A stretch of 64,000 nt of DNA from Isoetes taiwanensis (GCA_021234155.1 JAJEKV010000005.1:866001-930000), one strand, 5' to 3'; counted from the first letter of the stretch, positions 12,591-23,933 are shown. Notes: generated by a model not told the origin, from the sequence alone. Numbers and translations: made by a program.

Positions 12591-13440
12591 GGCTTAGGAT
12601 ATTTTTTGCCTTGATTAGGTGATCTCGAGGAGATAAATTTCGCAGAACTCCGGGATCTAGCCCTCGGCGGTCGGATTGAAGATCAGTTCGAAGTGCAGGC
12701 CTCCCGTCGACTGGGAGGATCATCCCAGCCAGTCCAAACCCGTGCTGTCAGCGTGAGTCGCGCCTCGAGAGAGATCGCCTCAGGTCATCCCACGCGTCCC
12801 CTCCTCCGGGGATCCCCCGCAGTCGGCCCGGAAGGCGTGCGGCCCGGGCGATGCTCCGTAGAGAGTGATCCCCTCCTCAGGATCCGGCACCGGTGCGGAT
12901 CCTCCTCAGGGATCGCAGTGAGTAGTGATCTTGGCGGGGCCTTCATCGCCGTGGTGATCCCTCAGGATCCTAGGGCACCCGGGGCCGGATCCCTCCTCAA
13001 GGATCACCCGTGGTGATAGCGAGGGCGATATCAGCGAGGTGATTCCCTCTCGGGATCCGGGCACCATGCGATGGGATCCCCTCACCAGGGATCATCCCAG
13101 GTAAGGCGTCGCGGCAGCTATCGTATTGGTGATCCGGCCTCAGGATCCGTTATGGTGGCGTGGATCCGTGACTTGAAATTCAGCGGTAGATACCGAAACC
13201 GAGGTGGTTTGCCGCGAATCACCAGGGATCACCACGTCATTGCCCTGTGATTAGAATGGGTATCCTCGAAAACCTTTGGACGGTGGAGATAGCGGCGTGG
13301 ACTAATCGGTGGTCCAAGTTTGAATTTTGCCGGCCATGCAGGACAAACCAATACAATGAAAACCTGCGTGTTAGAGACCACCTCGGGGATCACCATCAGT
13401 GGTTCTTCCCACGATGCGATCAGCGATAGCCAGTAGCGAG
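12591..13440 (+). repeat. Left terminal inverted repeat with GATCC-type palindrome array
   Basis: About 0.85 kb, GC-rich, packed with GTGATCCC, GGGATCAC, GGATCC and GATATCGCC words that together form short palindromes every 20-40 bp. The block at about 12,955-13,035 reads, reverse-complemented, like 21,600-21,725 in the right end. The inner boundary is approximate: similarity fades between about 13,150 and 13,440. Confidence 0.75.
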
Positions 13441-14439
13441 GCATGGAGGCGGAATCTTGGTATTTGCTTGGCGACTATGGTGAAATTAGAAGAAGAAGAG
13501 GTAAGTATTCTTTTTCATTCGCCTTAAACTTCAAGGGCTTTAAACAAGCATTGTCATTTTGTGTTTAATGTTTTTTTTAAACTTGAAATTTGTCTGACCC
13601 GGCTCAAATGCTTTGTTTGATCATGGCAACTTACATTTAGTATCTGAAAGAGCATTTTGTGCACGATATTCAAGGGGTGGCCAATGTTTGTTTGGACTTG
13701 CTACATCCATATTGCACTGGTCCAAGATTTCGCTCTTTGGGAGCAGAGGAATTCAGAAGCACCCGCTAATTTCTATCTAAGAAGTTCAAAGGTCTGAGAG
13801 AGTGTTAAAAAGACCCTACAAGGATTCCTATATGATTTTGAAGAGGTATTGGTTTGATTCATGTGTTTGTGTTTTAAATCATGAGTCCAAGATCCAATAG
13901 GACCATCCAATAGGTTATGTGTTTGATTATAATTTTGCTTTTTAAGTCATTTGAGGTGCTTGTCATTAAGATTACACCTAGTAGATCAAAAACTAACTTG
14001 CAATGCACTATATATGATATTGGTGTTCATATGGACCTCAAGACAAGACAAAGAAACACTCATGTGGTTGAGGAAAGACCACGCCCACCTGCACACGTGA
14101 GGGAAAAGGGGGAGAGGGGAGAGGGTACGTAGGGGCTGCCAGCCATTTCACAATCAGGCAACTTATTTCCTTCCGCAATTTTCACATATCACTTATTATG
14201 GGTTTGATCACAAGAATATGCAAGGTTTGCCCTCGCCATGGTAGGTTTGTTGACCCATCCTCTGGAGTTAAGTTCAAGCTAGCACCCTGATCTCATAAGA
14301 ATTGAGGGAATGGGGTAAGACAAAAGCTTGTCCAATGGCACACGCCACGTAGTGTCATGAACATGCATGAAGAGGGTGGAGGTTGAGACTTGAAGTGAAT
14401 GGACAGAAAGCATGTGTACAATATTGAAAAAGGAGTTGT
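13441..14439. other. Internal Mutator-like element DNA without recognised gene
   Basis: AT-rich DNA between the left TIR and the transposase remains. Short plus-strand frames at 13,917-14,132 are unsupported. It could hold a 5' exon or leader of the transposase, but I see no start. Confidence 0.35.
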
Positions 14440-15180
14440 TCAACACATGGAAGCTACATGAAGATCTTCCCACTAGCATTGACATGTGGGTTCAACAACA
14501 TCAAGATTCTCGTTTCATGTATGAGCAAGGAGACTTGTTTCAATTAGGAGTTATGACTCCAACCAAAGGGAGTCCATGTTGAAATTTGGCAAGAACAAAG
14601 CCATTTGCATGGACTCTACTTTCAAAACAAACGACAAGAGGTACGGTTCTTCCCCAACTTTTATTTTGTGTTGATTTGATTATTGTGTATGGTTTAATGC
14701 GTTCTATCTTTTCACACTTCTTGCCTTTGATGAGTATTCCAATGGTTTACCATTGGCTTAATGTTATTACCAATTCAAAAGAGTGGAGCTATAACAAAGT
14801 GGATGCAAGCACTAAAGGAGTCCTTATGCCGAGATGATCCTCGATTGACAACCTTCTTGCATCATTGGCGATGATGCCCATGCCGAGATAAAGGTCATGG
14901 AAAGTAACTTGTCAAACTCTAATCCTTGGAAGCAAATCATAACCGCACAACATTGTTTGATTTCATAGGTTTTTCCTAGTGTGCCCGCGCAAATTTGCAT
15001 ATGGCACGGGAGGAGGGCTTGATCAAGGGCTGCGTAAGAACATCAAGAACAAGGTTGCACGTGAACGACCGCTCAAGGAACTTGGTTACATGCATGGTGA
15101 CGTAAGGTCCTCTAGGGGGACAATGTGTACCGCGGAAGAGTATAGGGGAGGCAAGAAGGAGGGAGGCAACTAGGAAATTG
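14440..15180 (+). pseudogene. Broken MULE/FAR1-type DDE transposase
   Basis: Across shifting plus frames the catalytic landmarks of a Mutator-superfamily transposase can be read. From 14582 comes KFGKNKAICMDSTFKTND, whose aspartate (14612-14614) matches the first catalytic D in MDST/VDGT-type motifs. At 14717-14755 comes LLAFDEYSNGLPLA, the strand that normally reads FDExGxGxPVA, followed by an in-frame stop. At 14861-14890 comes CIIGDDAHAEIKVM, the second catalytic D region (SDDAxxE). Near 15,010-15,050 LDQGLRKNIKNKV resembles the helix after CxWHxxRAWxKN. At least three frame changes and stops break it. Family placement is inferred from motif order, and the third acidic residue was not located. 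Confidence 0.5.
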
Positions 15181-16300
15181 GAAGACTTATTGAGAAAGTA
15201 TCCTCAATACCCAAGTTGGCGCATACATGAGTAAGGAGGACCAAAACATTTGCCAATGGGTATTGGCTACAAGGATGTACCCTCACCCAACCAAGAGACA
15301 AATGCAGCCATAGAGGCATGGCATTGTGCCTTGAAAAGGCGCCTCGGCATTTCAAACGAAAGCACCGAGGACGAGGATTGATTGGCTCCTCTACATTCTA
15401 ACCAACAACATGGAGACACACATGGCATACACGTATAACTTCAATCATCATCTCAGAGCCTATTTTGATTTTGCAAGAATATAATTTCTGTCATCTAGGT
15501 CCATGAAGGAAGCAGTGGTTTGTGGTGAACACATCCTGTGAAGAGATAGTACAAAGCAGCCATATTGGGTGCAAGGAAGATTGCCGATGAACAGCTCACA
15601 TTCACTAACTTCAAGAAGGTGAGGTGGCAAAGTGAACGCGACTCTAGGGCAAGGACCATACTTTGTGAACGGGCACACAAGAACCGGCATGTCGCGGATC
15701 GCCCCCGGGAGCCAAGGGCAACTTATGTAAGCACCAAGTTAAGGTCATGCAAATGTTGGGCAACCACAGGGATCAAGATCTTTTACGTGTGCTTGATCTC
15801 AATATGGGTCAATTGGTGGGGTGATGGACTACTTGAGGCCATGTGAGGATCACTGGGCTTTCATGGGGAGGAAACCACATACCAGGAGGTGGTTGAGATT
15901 GTGCTTTGGACGAAGTCTCCCAAAATGAGACAAGGATTAACCCGATAAGACAAGGAGATCTTTACAAGAAGTCATTGCTAGAGTGATGTCAAGGGCGTAA
16001 AAGATCCGTGCATGCTAATTGCAACCGGATTCACTATGAGACAACTCGACGCCGCTTGAAAGAATGGATGATGTTGGCCACACAAACTCTAACAGAACCA
16101 TAACATGTATCCCCACCAATGCAAAGGGAAGAGGAGTGTGGTAATAGTTTCAGAAGGTGAAGCCTCCCATGGAAATTGGGAAGAGGAAAGAAAAGGAAAC
16201 CAAGAAGAGTTGGAAGCAAGTTGAGATGTAGGGCCTCAAGTAGAGCTTCATTGTCTTGTCAATTGTTCAGGTCAAGTTTAGAGTTTACTCTTATGTCCTT
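15181..16300 (+). other. Possible 3' remains of the transposase gene
   Basis: Plus-strand pieces near 15,480-15,850 (for example the frame 15565-15846) have coding-like composition and follow the transposase motifs. A CKCW-type Cys pair at about 15,745 might be what is left of a SWIM-type zinc finger, but the remaining ligands are not visible. Assignment is tentative. Confidence 0.25.
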
Positions 16301-16439
16301 CTTGAAAACAATAGGTATAAATAAATCAATATTCACCTATTTACTTATTACTTAACCTATTGATAAATAATCACCAATGTTATCAATGTTTTGTTTAATG
16401 TCAAGAGTTAAATGTTAGATAATTTAGAACCTTTGAGTT

Positions 16440-16910
16440 AAATGTTTAATGTTTAGAGCTTAGACCATAGGATAAAAAACTAATAAAACGTGACGCGGGA
16501 TCCCCTTCTCCCGATCCCGCCTCAAGCTGAATGTGATCCCGCGTCCTCCCGATCACACATCGGCTTATAACGGGATCCCTCCTCCCGATCCCCGGTCAAG
16601 CTAGCCTAGTGATCCCTGCATCTCGATCACACACTGTTATAACGGATCCCTCCTCCCTGATCCTCCGCTGCCTCAATGGGTGATCCTGCCCCTCCCGATC
16701 ACACACATCGGTTATAACGGATCCCTCCTCCCGATCCCGGCTCACCGCTCAGAATGATCCCGCCGATCACAGCATTGAATATGTTAATATATTATTTATC
16801 ATATCCCTAACCATTGAAATATGTCTTGGAATAACCATTGAAATATGTCTTGAATAGTGGAAACATTGAAGTATTACTTTTAATAAGCTTTGAAACATTG
16901 AACTTAATAC
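16440..16910 (+). repeat. Direct repeat copy 1 with ~75-bp GGATCCC units
   Basis: Begins around TTAGACCATAGGATAAAAAA and contains about four units of roughly 70-85 bp. Each unit has GGGATCCCTCCTCCCGATCC followed by GTGATCCCGCCCTCCCGATC and ACACAT. It ends in a conserved tail, CATTGAATATGTTAATATAT and ACCATTGAAATATGTCTTGG. A second copy in the same orientation lies at 17650-18290. Confidence 0.72.
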
Positions 16911-17649
16911 AATGGCTTAAACCGACATTCCAATTTAATCACTAATCTACCGTAGCACTGCTGCCATGGCTTCGCCCCGGACGCCCTCCCCTCGCTATAT
17001 CCGCACACCGCAGTCATGTGATCAAGATATCGTGATAGGGTTGGCTCGTGACTTCTAGGACATCCCCGACGAACCTTTTCGCACCTCGCGGCAAAGATAC
17101 ATTTCCCGCCAAGCAAAGCTTTTAGGGTGTTGCCTTCCCGCATAACGCCTCAGAAGCAAACGCCAAAGCCTTGCCCTCGATAATACACTTCTTCAATTCA
17201 AAGCAATGCCCTATGGGTTGGCCTCTACTAATGGATCATAGTCGAGAGGCCTAGGGTCTTCCTCAATTCCCCCATTCTCCACCTGCCTCTACATGAAGCA
17301 TGAGGGGATGGGGATCATGAAAAAGATTAATATGAAAGTAGAACATGAATATGAAGCTTACTAACGCTTTGATGCCGCCAGTTAAGGAAGCTCTAGGCCC
17401 ACATCCTCCCCAAACTCATTCAAGTGGACGAAATATCCTCAAGACTATGGGCATTGATGGCACCGCTTCCTCGAAGTCGTTGTCGGGTCCTCACCATTTG
17501 GCTTGAAATGAAGTAACCGAACCGGGAGATCAAGCATCGAACTCAACCAAACCAACTAACTTTCTACCAAGAACAAATAAGGCAAGAGTATATATAGACT
17601 CATGAGCCAACCGTTGTCCTATCCGTTGTACAACCAAGGTTAAGCCATG
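16911..17649. other. Spacer between the two direct repeats
   Basis: About 0.74 kb without a recognised gene. Because it is flanked by direct repeats of about 0.5-0.6 kb it could be the internal region of a miniature LTR element nested in the Mutator-like element, but I found no primer-binding site or polypurine tract. Confidence 0.35.
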
Positions 17650-18290
17650 ATTTCAATTTCTAAGGGTAAGACCATAGGATAAAAGGTTTAGAGTTTAACC
17701 GAAAGTTAAGACCATTGAGCCTTGGACCATAGTACCAAAAAGTAATAAAATACGCGGGATCCCTCTCCTCGATCCCGGCCCTTGCTTGGTGATCCCGCCC
17801 TCCCGATCACACATTAATTAAAACGGATCCCTCCTTCGATCCCCTGCCCGCCAGAATTTGATCCCGCCCTCCTCCATCACACACTAACGAAAAACGGGAT
17901 CCCTCCTCCGATCCCGCTGGGCTCCGCTTGGTGATCCCGCCCTCCCGATCACACACATCTAAAACGGGATCCCTCCTCCCGGATCCTCGCTGGCCCGGCC
18001 AAGCAGGATCCCTTCCTTCGATCACACACTTTTAAAAAATGGATCCCGCCCTCCGGATCACACACCTCTTAAAATGGATCCCGCCCTCCCGATCCCCCGG
18101 GCCGCTGTATCCCGGGCCCCTCCCGATCATAGCATTGAACATGTTAATATATTGCTTATCATAGGGCTTACCATTGAAATTATGAATATATTAACCATTG
18201 AAATTATGAATATATTATTAACCATTGAAATATATGTCTTGGAAGAGTGGAAATAATAAAGTTTGATGTTGAAACTATGGTGGAAGCCAA
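17650..18290 (+). repeat. Direct repeat copy 2 with ~75-bp GGATCCC units
   Basis: Collinear with 16440-16910: the same lead-in (GACCATAG...AGTAATAAAA), about six GGATCCCTCC...GATCACACA units rather than four, and the same CATTGAACATGTTAATATAT tail. The difference in unit number points to expansion or contraction inside the copies after duplication. Confidence 0.72.
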
Positions 18291-18470
18291 AAAGCCAAAA
18301 GCCAAAATTACATTCAAGTGTTCTAGTTTTGACATTGAAGTCTTGAAGAAGATATTCACATTCCGTGGAATTACATTCAAGTGTTCCGTGATATTCGCAT
18401 TCAAGAAAATATTCACATTCAAAGTTTTTGAGATATTCACATTCACAAATTTTTAGATCTTCAACGTAAT
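18291..18470 (+). repeat. Short ATATTCACATTCAA array
   Basis: Five or so copies of (G)ATATTC(A/G)CATTC with two copies of TTACATTCAAGTGTTC occur in about 160 bp. It continues directly from direct repeat copy 2 and has no coding support. Confidence 0.55.
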
Positions 18471-18699
18471 GTCAAGGACCATGTACCAACAAGCTGGTCC
18501 GATCCCCGCTATCACCCTGTGGTCACCCTCGGGTAAGTAAAGGTGGACTTCCCCGCAGCCAAGCAATCGTAGTTTCGAGCATTATCTTGAAGCCCCGACC
18601 TCATGCAATCTATGTCCTCTTTTTTTGAACCAACCACGGCTTATCGAATCGGATTAAAACATGAATTTAGCCATTAACCTAAAATTTGCACACAAAAAA

Positions 18700-19325
18700 G
18701 GAAACAACAAAACATAAACTCAAAGACTCACATTATCATCCTTTGCACCGATGTCTTTAACAAATTTCTTCACATAATTTATGACATACACACCACAACC
18801 AATTATTGTGTCATGGGGAGTTTCTAATGGAATGCAGTGCATTATGCAATGCACTTTCCTCATGCCTCCACCTCTTAAACACGCCTCAGGAGGAATCAAG
18901 TAAGTATGAATAAGAAATTAGCTTCAATCATAATGGAAAAGATTAAATAATTCGAGATAGAGAGGAATACTTACAAAGTCACAAATTCTCTGTAGATGCA
19001 TGCAAGGGAGCATATGAATCAAGGTGCAATGTAAGGGCGTGGCTTTCCAAGCCGAAGCACATGCCGTGCCACCACCACTAAGATGAAAAGGCTCCAATGG
19101 CCACTAAGAAATAGCAAATTGAAAGGCAATTAAAATAGATTTAAAACTTAAATAATCAAGGATCGAAGCCACCCAAAGATTGACAGAATAGAATAGAATT
19201 GTGTCCCTGATCTTCCACCGCGTCCCTACCAAACGGGTTGTCGTGGATGAGCTTGGCAACCGCCATAAGCCCCTCGCCACCCGCCTTGCTTCCACTCAAG
19301 AACAGCCCTAATGCGCCAGGATGCG
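18700..19325 (-). pseudogene. Possible captured Ulp1-like (C48) peptidase fragment
   Basis: On the minus strand, coding-like islands are separated by intron-like DNA. The island at 18732-18897 is followed by a GTGAGT donor (minus) and reads through CIPLETPHDTIIGCGVYVIN, in which GCGVYVINYVKKF resembles the DCGVFVxxYxExF block that carries the catalytic cysteine of Ulp1/SENP peptidases. A further island at about 19,000-19,090 ends at another GTAAGT-like donor, and one lies at 19,230-19,320. The H and D catalytic blocks were not identified, so the family call is weak. MULEs of the Ulp1-carrying type make it plausible. The fragment lies inside the 12.59-22.05 kb element. Confidence 0.35.
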
Positions 19326-21239
19326 AAGACATGATGACACCTTTTCTCGATAGGAATTGAGTGCATAATTACCCCGCATAAACCAATTGAGCAATTGAGT
19401 GCAATGAAAAAAACAAATTGAAGAAACTTAAGAACTTAAAAAACTTACAGAGATAAGAACCAATGCAACCGAAAGACATCGCCTCCGCCCCGAGGCCGGC
19501 GCGGGATTGTCATAAATTTAAGGGCCTCATTGATGTAAAACTCCGACATTTGCCGACTTGTCACGAATCTTGATGAAGGGGCTCAACCACCACGTGGAAA
19601 TTTAATGTGAAGGGGCACCGCCATCGACGGCAAGATCAACACCTCTTTTGGTAGTCCGAAACGTAATCAAGAAAAATGGGGATCGACAGAGTACAAATGA
19701 TACAAAGATAATCTTGCCGGGCTTGGGAATATTATCTTCGAGCCCGGGCCGCAAACAGATACCAAGTTAGGGCCATGAATTCAAAGGGTTTAGGAGGAGG
19801 TTTTGGGGGTTTTGGGTCCGCAGACGATGCCTCCGAGAATTTTTTTGGCCCGGCTTTGGCAACACAGTTTAGGCAAAGGGGGGCGGTTTAGGCAAAGGGG
19901 ACGAATACTTACTCCGTCCGCCGCAGCCTCCTCGCCACATCATCACCGGGCCCAATTGGCTTTGCTCCTCGCTTTTGGTTAGTGGAGGCCAAAGCTCATC
20001 ATCGAGATCAAATTTTGGTGCTCACCTGATCCGCGTTTATCTCCCTCGATCCGCAATTGCCGGCTTTCCAATTCACTTGCTTTCTTCCTCCGACTCAGAA
20101 TTAATGAAGGCTTCTTTGGCTCTTATCGAAGACCCATATCAATTTGCTCATCGCCACCACTCCAAAGATTTCTCCCGTCCTCCGCAATTTTCGTGAGGTT
20201 GTGGGCATATTTATAGTCCGGATCCATGCTTCGGGCCACATAAATCTTTTGCATAACTCCTCTTCTTCCGATTGGCATTCGCCTTGGCGGGCTCGCATTG
20301 GGCAAATGAATTCGATTTGGGATTCTCCCCTACGCGATCGTGAACCTCGCCACCTAATCAAGAAGGCATGCACTCAAACCCGTGGATTTTCGAGCTCAAC
20401 CTTTCGAGTAAGTTTTGCGCCATCAACTAAGCACTTCCATCTCTTTGCCACCGATCATAACTCAGAATCGGGGCCTTGGTTCGTGTAATCAGAATCGGCG
20501 CCGTTTATGACCTCGATTCTCCTTTTGTCGCCCCTTCCTCATTCAAATCGCCAAAGCTTGAGCCGCCCACGAAACTCGTTCTTTCACCTCCTCCTCAGAT
20601 TCTTCCCCACCGCCGATTTTTCCTCCCTTCATTCAATTTTTGTTGCCCCGACGGGCCGGGACTCCACCTCGGATCCGATTCCGCTTTCAAAGGCGTTGCT
20701 AATCTCGTGAATTGATCAGATAATGGCAAATACCGAGTCAAGACAAAGATTCTCGCCAAAATCGGTGTTGAGGCCGACTTCCGTGGTTAAGGATTCGGCC
20801 CATCCGCAAAGCCACGCGAAGATTTAGTAAAGAATAGTAGGAAATAGTAAAAAACTTGATAAAACAGAGTGAAAGGGTCGATTTTAACTCGTAACTTCGC
20901 TAATACAGAGGTAAACGAAGTTCCTCCGCTAATGGTGCACTCGCCCGACAAAACCATCGCGGCACGAGGGAACCCGAGCGCCCACCGTGGAGAGTTCTCG
21001 CCTGCATTCTGGACTCTTCGACATCGACGGAGTGCTTCGTCGTCCCTCCCAGATCCCCGTGCGCCACGCGGGACGGGATTGGCCACGACGCATCATTAAT
21101 GGCCCGTCCGAATTTAATTATAAAATTAAAGGTGCCGCCGCTTCGATCCCTGAGGACAGATAAATCACCGGATCTAATGGCCGACAAAGAACCAGCCTTT
21201 GGAGTGCATCTAACGGGAGAATAACTCCCCGCCCCACGC
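19326..21239. other. Right interior of the Mutator-like element, no recognised gene
   Basis: Several short frames on both strands. The minus frame at 20,123-20,305 has ordinary composition (KIYVARSMDPDYKYAHNLTK) and could be another exon of a captured gene, but I recognise no domain. No RNA gene seen. Confidence 0.35.
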
Positions 21240-22054
21240 TTCTACGACATCCACGCCGGCCACTTCCACCTCTGGATGGATGATCCCTTTAGGACGGATC
21301 CACTTCATCTGGACGGGTGATCCCTGAGGGGGGATCACCACCTACGATAGCGCACCGTAAACAGCCCACGCCCGCAGCACGTGATCCAAGTCACTCGGGA
21401 TCCACGCCACCATGCCTGGGATCCCTGAGGGGGGATCACCACTGCCGATATGGTTCGCCGCTATCGCCCACCTGGGAGGGGGTGATCCCTGAGGATCTGA
21501 TCCGGTCCGGTGCCCGGGATCCCTGAGGAAGGGATCACCACTCGGGCTGGATAGCATCCGGCTGCTATCACCACCTGGGTGATCCCGAGGAGGGAATCAC
21601 CCCTACGGATATCGCCCCTATCACCACCTGAGGTGATCCTGAGGAGGGGATCCGCTGGCCCGGGTGCCCGGGGATCCCCGAGGTGGGGATCACCACCTAC
21701 GGATGGCGCCCGCCGCGATCACCACCTACGGGTGATCCCGAGGAGGGGATCCGCTGCCCGTGCCTGGGATCCCTGAGGAGGGGGATCACCTCCTACGGAT
21801 ATCGCCCGCCAGCCCAGCCGTGGGGGATCCCGCAGGAGGGGATCGCGCGGGATGATCCCTGAGGCGGGATCTCGAGGCGCCGGACGGTCGCATTGCACGG
21901 GTTTTGGACGGGGGGATGGTCCGGCCGACGTGGCGTCTCGGCCAGACCAGAACGGGGTCTCCCCAACGGACCCCGTCGAGGGCGACCCGGGATCCCAGAG
22001 GCCGGTAAATTTATCTCCGGGATCACCGAATCAAGGGTAAAAGTATCCTGAGCC
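21240..22054 (-). repeat. Right terminal inverted repeat with GATCC-type palindrome array
   Basis: About 0.8 kb of GTGATCCCTGAGGAGGGGATC, GGGATCACCACCTACGG and GATATCGCCC words. It is the inverted counterpart of 12591-13440, with the same order of words on the opposite strand and the terminal GGCTCAGGATA (minus strand) at 22054. The array is more regular here than in the left copy. Confidence 0.75.
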
Positions 22055-22063
22055 TTCTAGAAG
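22055..22063 (+). repeat. Right 9-bp target-site duplication
   Basis: TTCTAGAAG is an exact repeat of 12582-12590 and lies immediately outside the right terminus. See the left copy for the caveat about its palindromic core. Confidence 0.72.
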
Positions 22064-22835
22064 CCATTGGCCGTCTTATCTTCTGAAAGCGGAACCGAAA
22101 CCAACATTCAATTTGGTTAAGCCCAATCTGCTCTCCAGCCTTTGAAGCACATGTAGAATCTGAGACTTGGATTGATTGTGGTCGTTTTATTTTCCTTTAC
22201 TGCAGCCGGATTTGAATCTAACAAGGATTTTTGCCCTGTTTTAAATCGATTCTTCATCTGTCCGTAGCAGAAATCATGGCTATGGCGGACTCCTTATTTT
22301 ATTTTATGTGGGCCTCTGCTACTGTTTATGTGTTTTTTAATTTTTGCTCCTCCTAATCCGGCGAGTTTCTGCAACCGCTATTACGGCATTTGGACCAGAA
22401 CAGTTTTGTCGAATCCTGTTATTTCCGATGTTTCTGGGTTTTAAACCGGATCAAATGGGTGAAATGGGCGCATCTTATCCATGAATTTTTGTTGTTCTGC
22501 TGAGCAGATCATGTAATGTTTCAGATTCGGACAGATTTAAGCCTTGAATGCATTTGATATTTTTCTCACTCTTCATTAAATGCATTTTCGCCACTAGCTT
22601 TCTGCCGATTGGTTCAGATATTTGGAAAATCAGATCTTATTTCTGCTCTATCTGGGGAAGAAACGAAAATAGTGCAAAAATCGAGGATTTTGGGCGCACT
22701 TTAAGCAAACGTGAATTTTGGGTTGTAGATATTTCAGATTTGTGCAGTGTTTTTCATGAATGTGAAGCAGAAAAAAATGTGACCAGAAAATCGTAAAATC
22801 TGTGCACATTTGTGGTTTGAAACAGGGCTTCTGCA
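22064..22835 (+). promoter_or_regulatory. Upstream region of the F-box gene
   Basis: About 0.77 kb between the Mutator-like element and the F-box start codon. It is T-rich and has no long frame. A possible splice acceptor, TTTGAAACAG followed by GG at about 22,816-22,827, lies just before the ATG, so part of this may be a 5'UTR intron. I could not fix a TATA box with confidence. Confidence 0.35.
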
Positions 22836-23933
22836 ATGAAAACACTGCAAGCAGATCCGGCAAAAGAAAAGGGCTTGAATATATCTAACGATCTACTCTA
22901 TGAGGTTCTAAAACGGGTAGATGGAGTCACTTTAGCAGCATCAAGCTGTGTAAATTCTGATTTTCAGCAGATCGCAAAGGATGAAAAAATCTGGGAAGAA
23001 ATCTGCAGCAACAGATGGCCGGCTACCCAGAAATCAGAAGTAAAAGCTCTGATCAAATCGGCCGGAGGGTTCAATCGGTTCTACAGAGAGTGCTATCCCT
23101 TAATCCTAAACAGAGGGACGGAAAATTGGGGCAGAGACGAATCAGAGCTATGGAACAATTCCAGCGAAGGGGGAGAATATAATGAAACAGATGCAGCTAC
23201 GGCGGATTTGCCTTCAAGCTTGGTATCAATTATAGACATAATTTACAAGGAGGAATCCGTTCTGAGCAGGTTAATCGACGGGATTCCTAAAGCAAAAGAC
23301 CATCCGGGTTGGTTTTCGAATTGCCCATTTCGAATAGAGGAGTGTTTTGATCAGGAAGAGGAATTCGCCATAGCTGCCGGATTACCAAAAGTTGAAAGCT
23401 TAGCAACAGAACAGAAGGAAGGTAAAATATGGCGATCTCTCTGGGAAAATCTAAGGCTAAGTTGGATCATTCTCGACAAAAAAACAGGGAAAATGGTAAA
23501 TCTATCAAGCTGGAGGCCTTTGAGCGGATTCCGGCACTGGCCCAGTGACGATTTTTTTATAATTCGCTTCGGATCAGTGATTTTCACATCTGGGCAGGCT
23601 GTGCAATGCAATATATTGATCAAATTTCGGATTTTGAAGATGGGTTTTGGTGAGGAAGAAGGATTGAAGCTTAGATTGACGGAATTGAGCTTGCAAATGG
23701 AGGATATGGCAGGCCGGCATCTAAATGGGCGAAATTGTTTGCCCGTTTTTCTTCGCGCATTGGATTCTGAGAAGAGTAAACGGATCAACGAGGTGCTTGA
23801 TTGTTGCAATCGATATTTCTGTGCTCAGAAACAGATCAAAGAGAAGATTTGTAGGCGAGAATGGAAGATGGATCTGTTGGCCGTGCTAATTGGAATTGGA
23901 TTTTTCCTGGGTCTCTGTTACTCCATTTTGTGA
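22836..23933 (+). CDS. F-box protein, At2g27310/At2g36090-like
   Basis: An intact single-exon frame of 365 codons. The N-terminal F-box (about residues 15-62) reads ISNDLLYEVLKRVDGVTLAA, then SSCVNSDFQQIAKDEKIWEE and ICSNRWPAT, the usual leucine/valine, cysteine and tryptophan pattern that binds SKP1. The rest follows the plant At2g27310/At2g36090 group: a region with GWFSNCPFRIEE, then LSWIILDKKTGKMVNLSSWR and PLSGFRHWPSDD, then ELSLQMEDMAGRHLNGRNCL. The last about 18 residues are hydrophobic (LLAVLIGIGFFLGLCYSIL), suggesting a C-terminal membrane tail. By family it would be the substrate receptor of an SCF ubiquitin ligase; its substrate is unknown. The start is the first ATG before the F-box. 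It has low repeat content and no frame breaks, unlike everything around it. Confidence 0.9.
   Translation: MKTLQADPAKEKGLNISNDLLYEVLKRVDGVTLAASSCVNSDFQQIAKDEKIWEEICSNRWPATQKSEVKALIKSAGGFNRFYRECYPLILNRGTENWGRDESELWNNSSEGGEYNETDAATADLPSSLVSIIDIIYKEESVLSRLIDGIPKAKDHPGWFSNCPFRIEECFDQEEEFAIAAGLPKVESLATEQKEGKIWRSLWENLRLSWIILDKKTGKMVNLSSWRPLSGFRHWPSDDFFIIRFGSVIFTSGQAVQCNILIKFRILKMGFGEEEGLKLRLTELSLQMEDMAGRHLNGRNCLPVFLRALDSEKSKRINEVLDCCNRYFCAQKQIKEKICRREWKMDLLAVLIGIGFFLGLCYSIL

Larger units (their letters stand above)
12591..22054. mobile_element. Mutator-like DNA transposon, 9.46 kb, long TIRs
   Basis: The outer ends are inverted copies: GGCTTAGGATATTTTTTGCC at 12591 against GGCTCAGGATACTTTTACCC read inward on the minus strand from 22054. 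Similarity continues inward for roughly 0.8 kb on each side, including the shared words AAATTTATCTCC, GGTTTTGGAC/GGTTTGGACT and GATATCGCCC...CTATCACCAC. A 9-bp direct repeat flanks the element. Inside lie a broken transposase (about 14.5-15.1 kb), two direct repeats (16.44-18.29 kb) and, on the minus strand, a possible Ulp1-like fragment (18.7-19.3 kb). The arrangement fits MULEs, including those that capture Ulp1-type sequence. The transposase is not intact, so the copy is presumably immobile unless helped in trans. Confidence 0.78.

Noticed and set aside
23351-23809. 152-codon minus-strand frame
   Set aside because: It is the shadow of the intact F-box gene on the plus strand.
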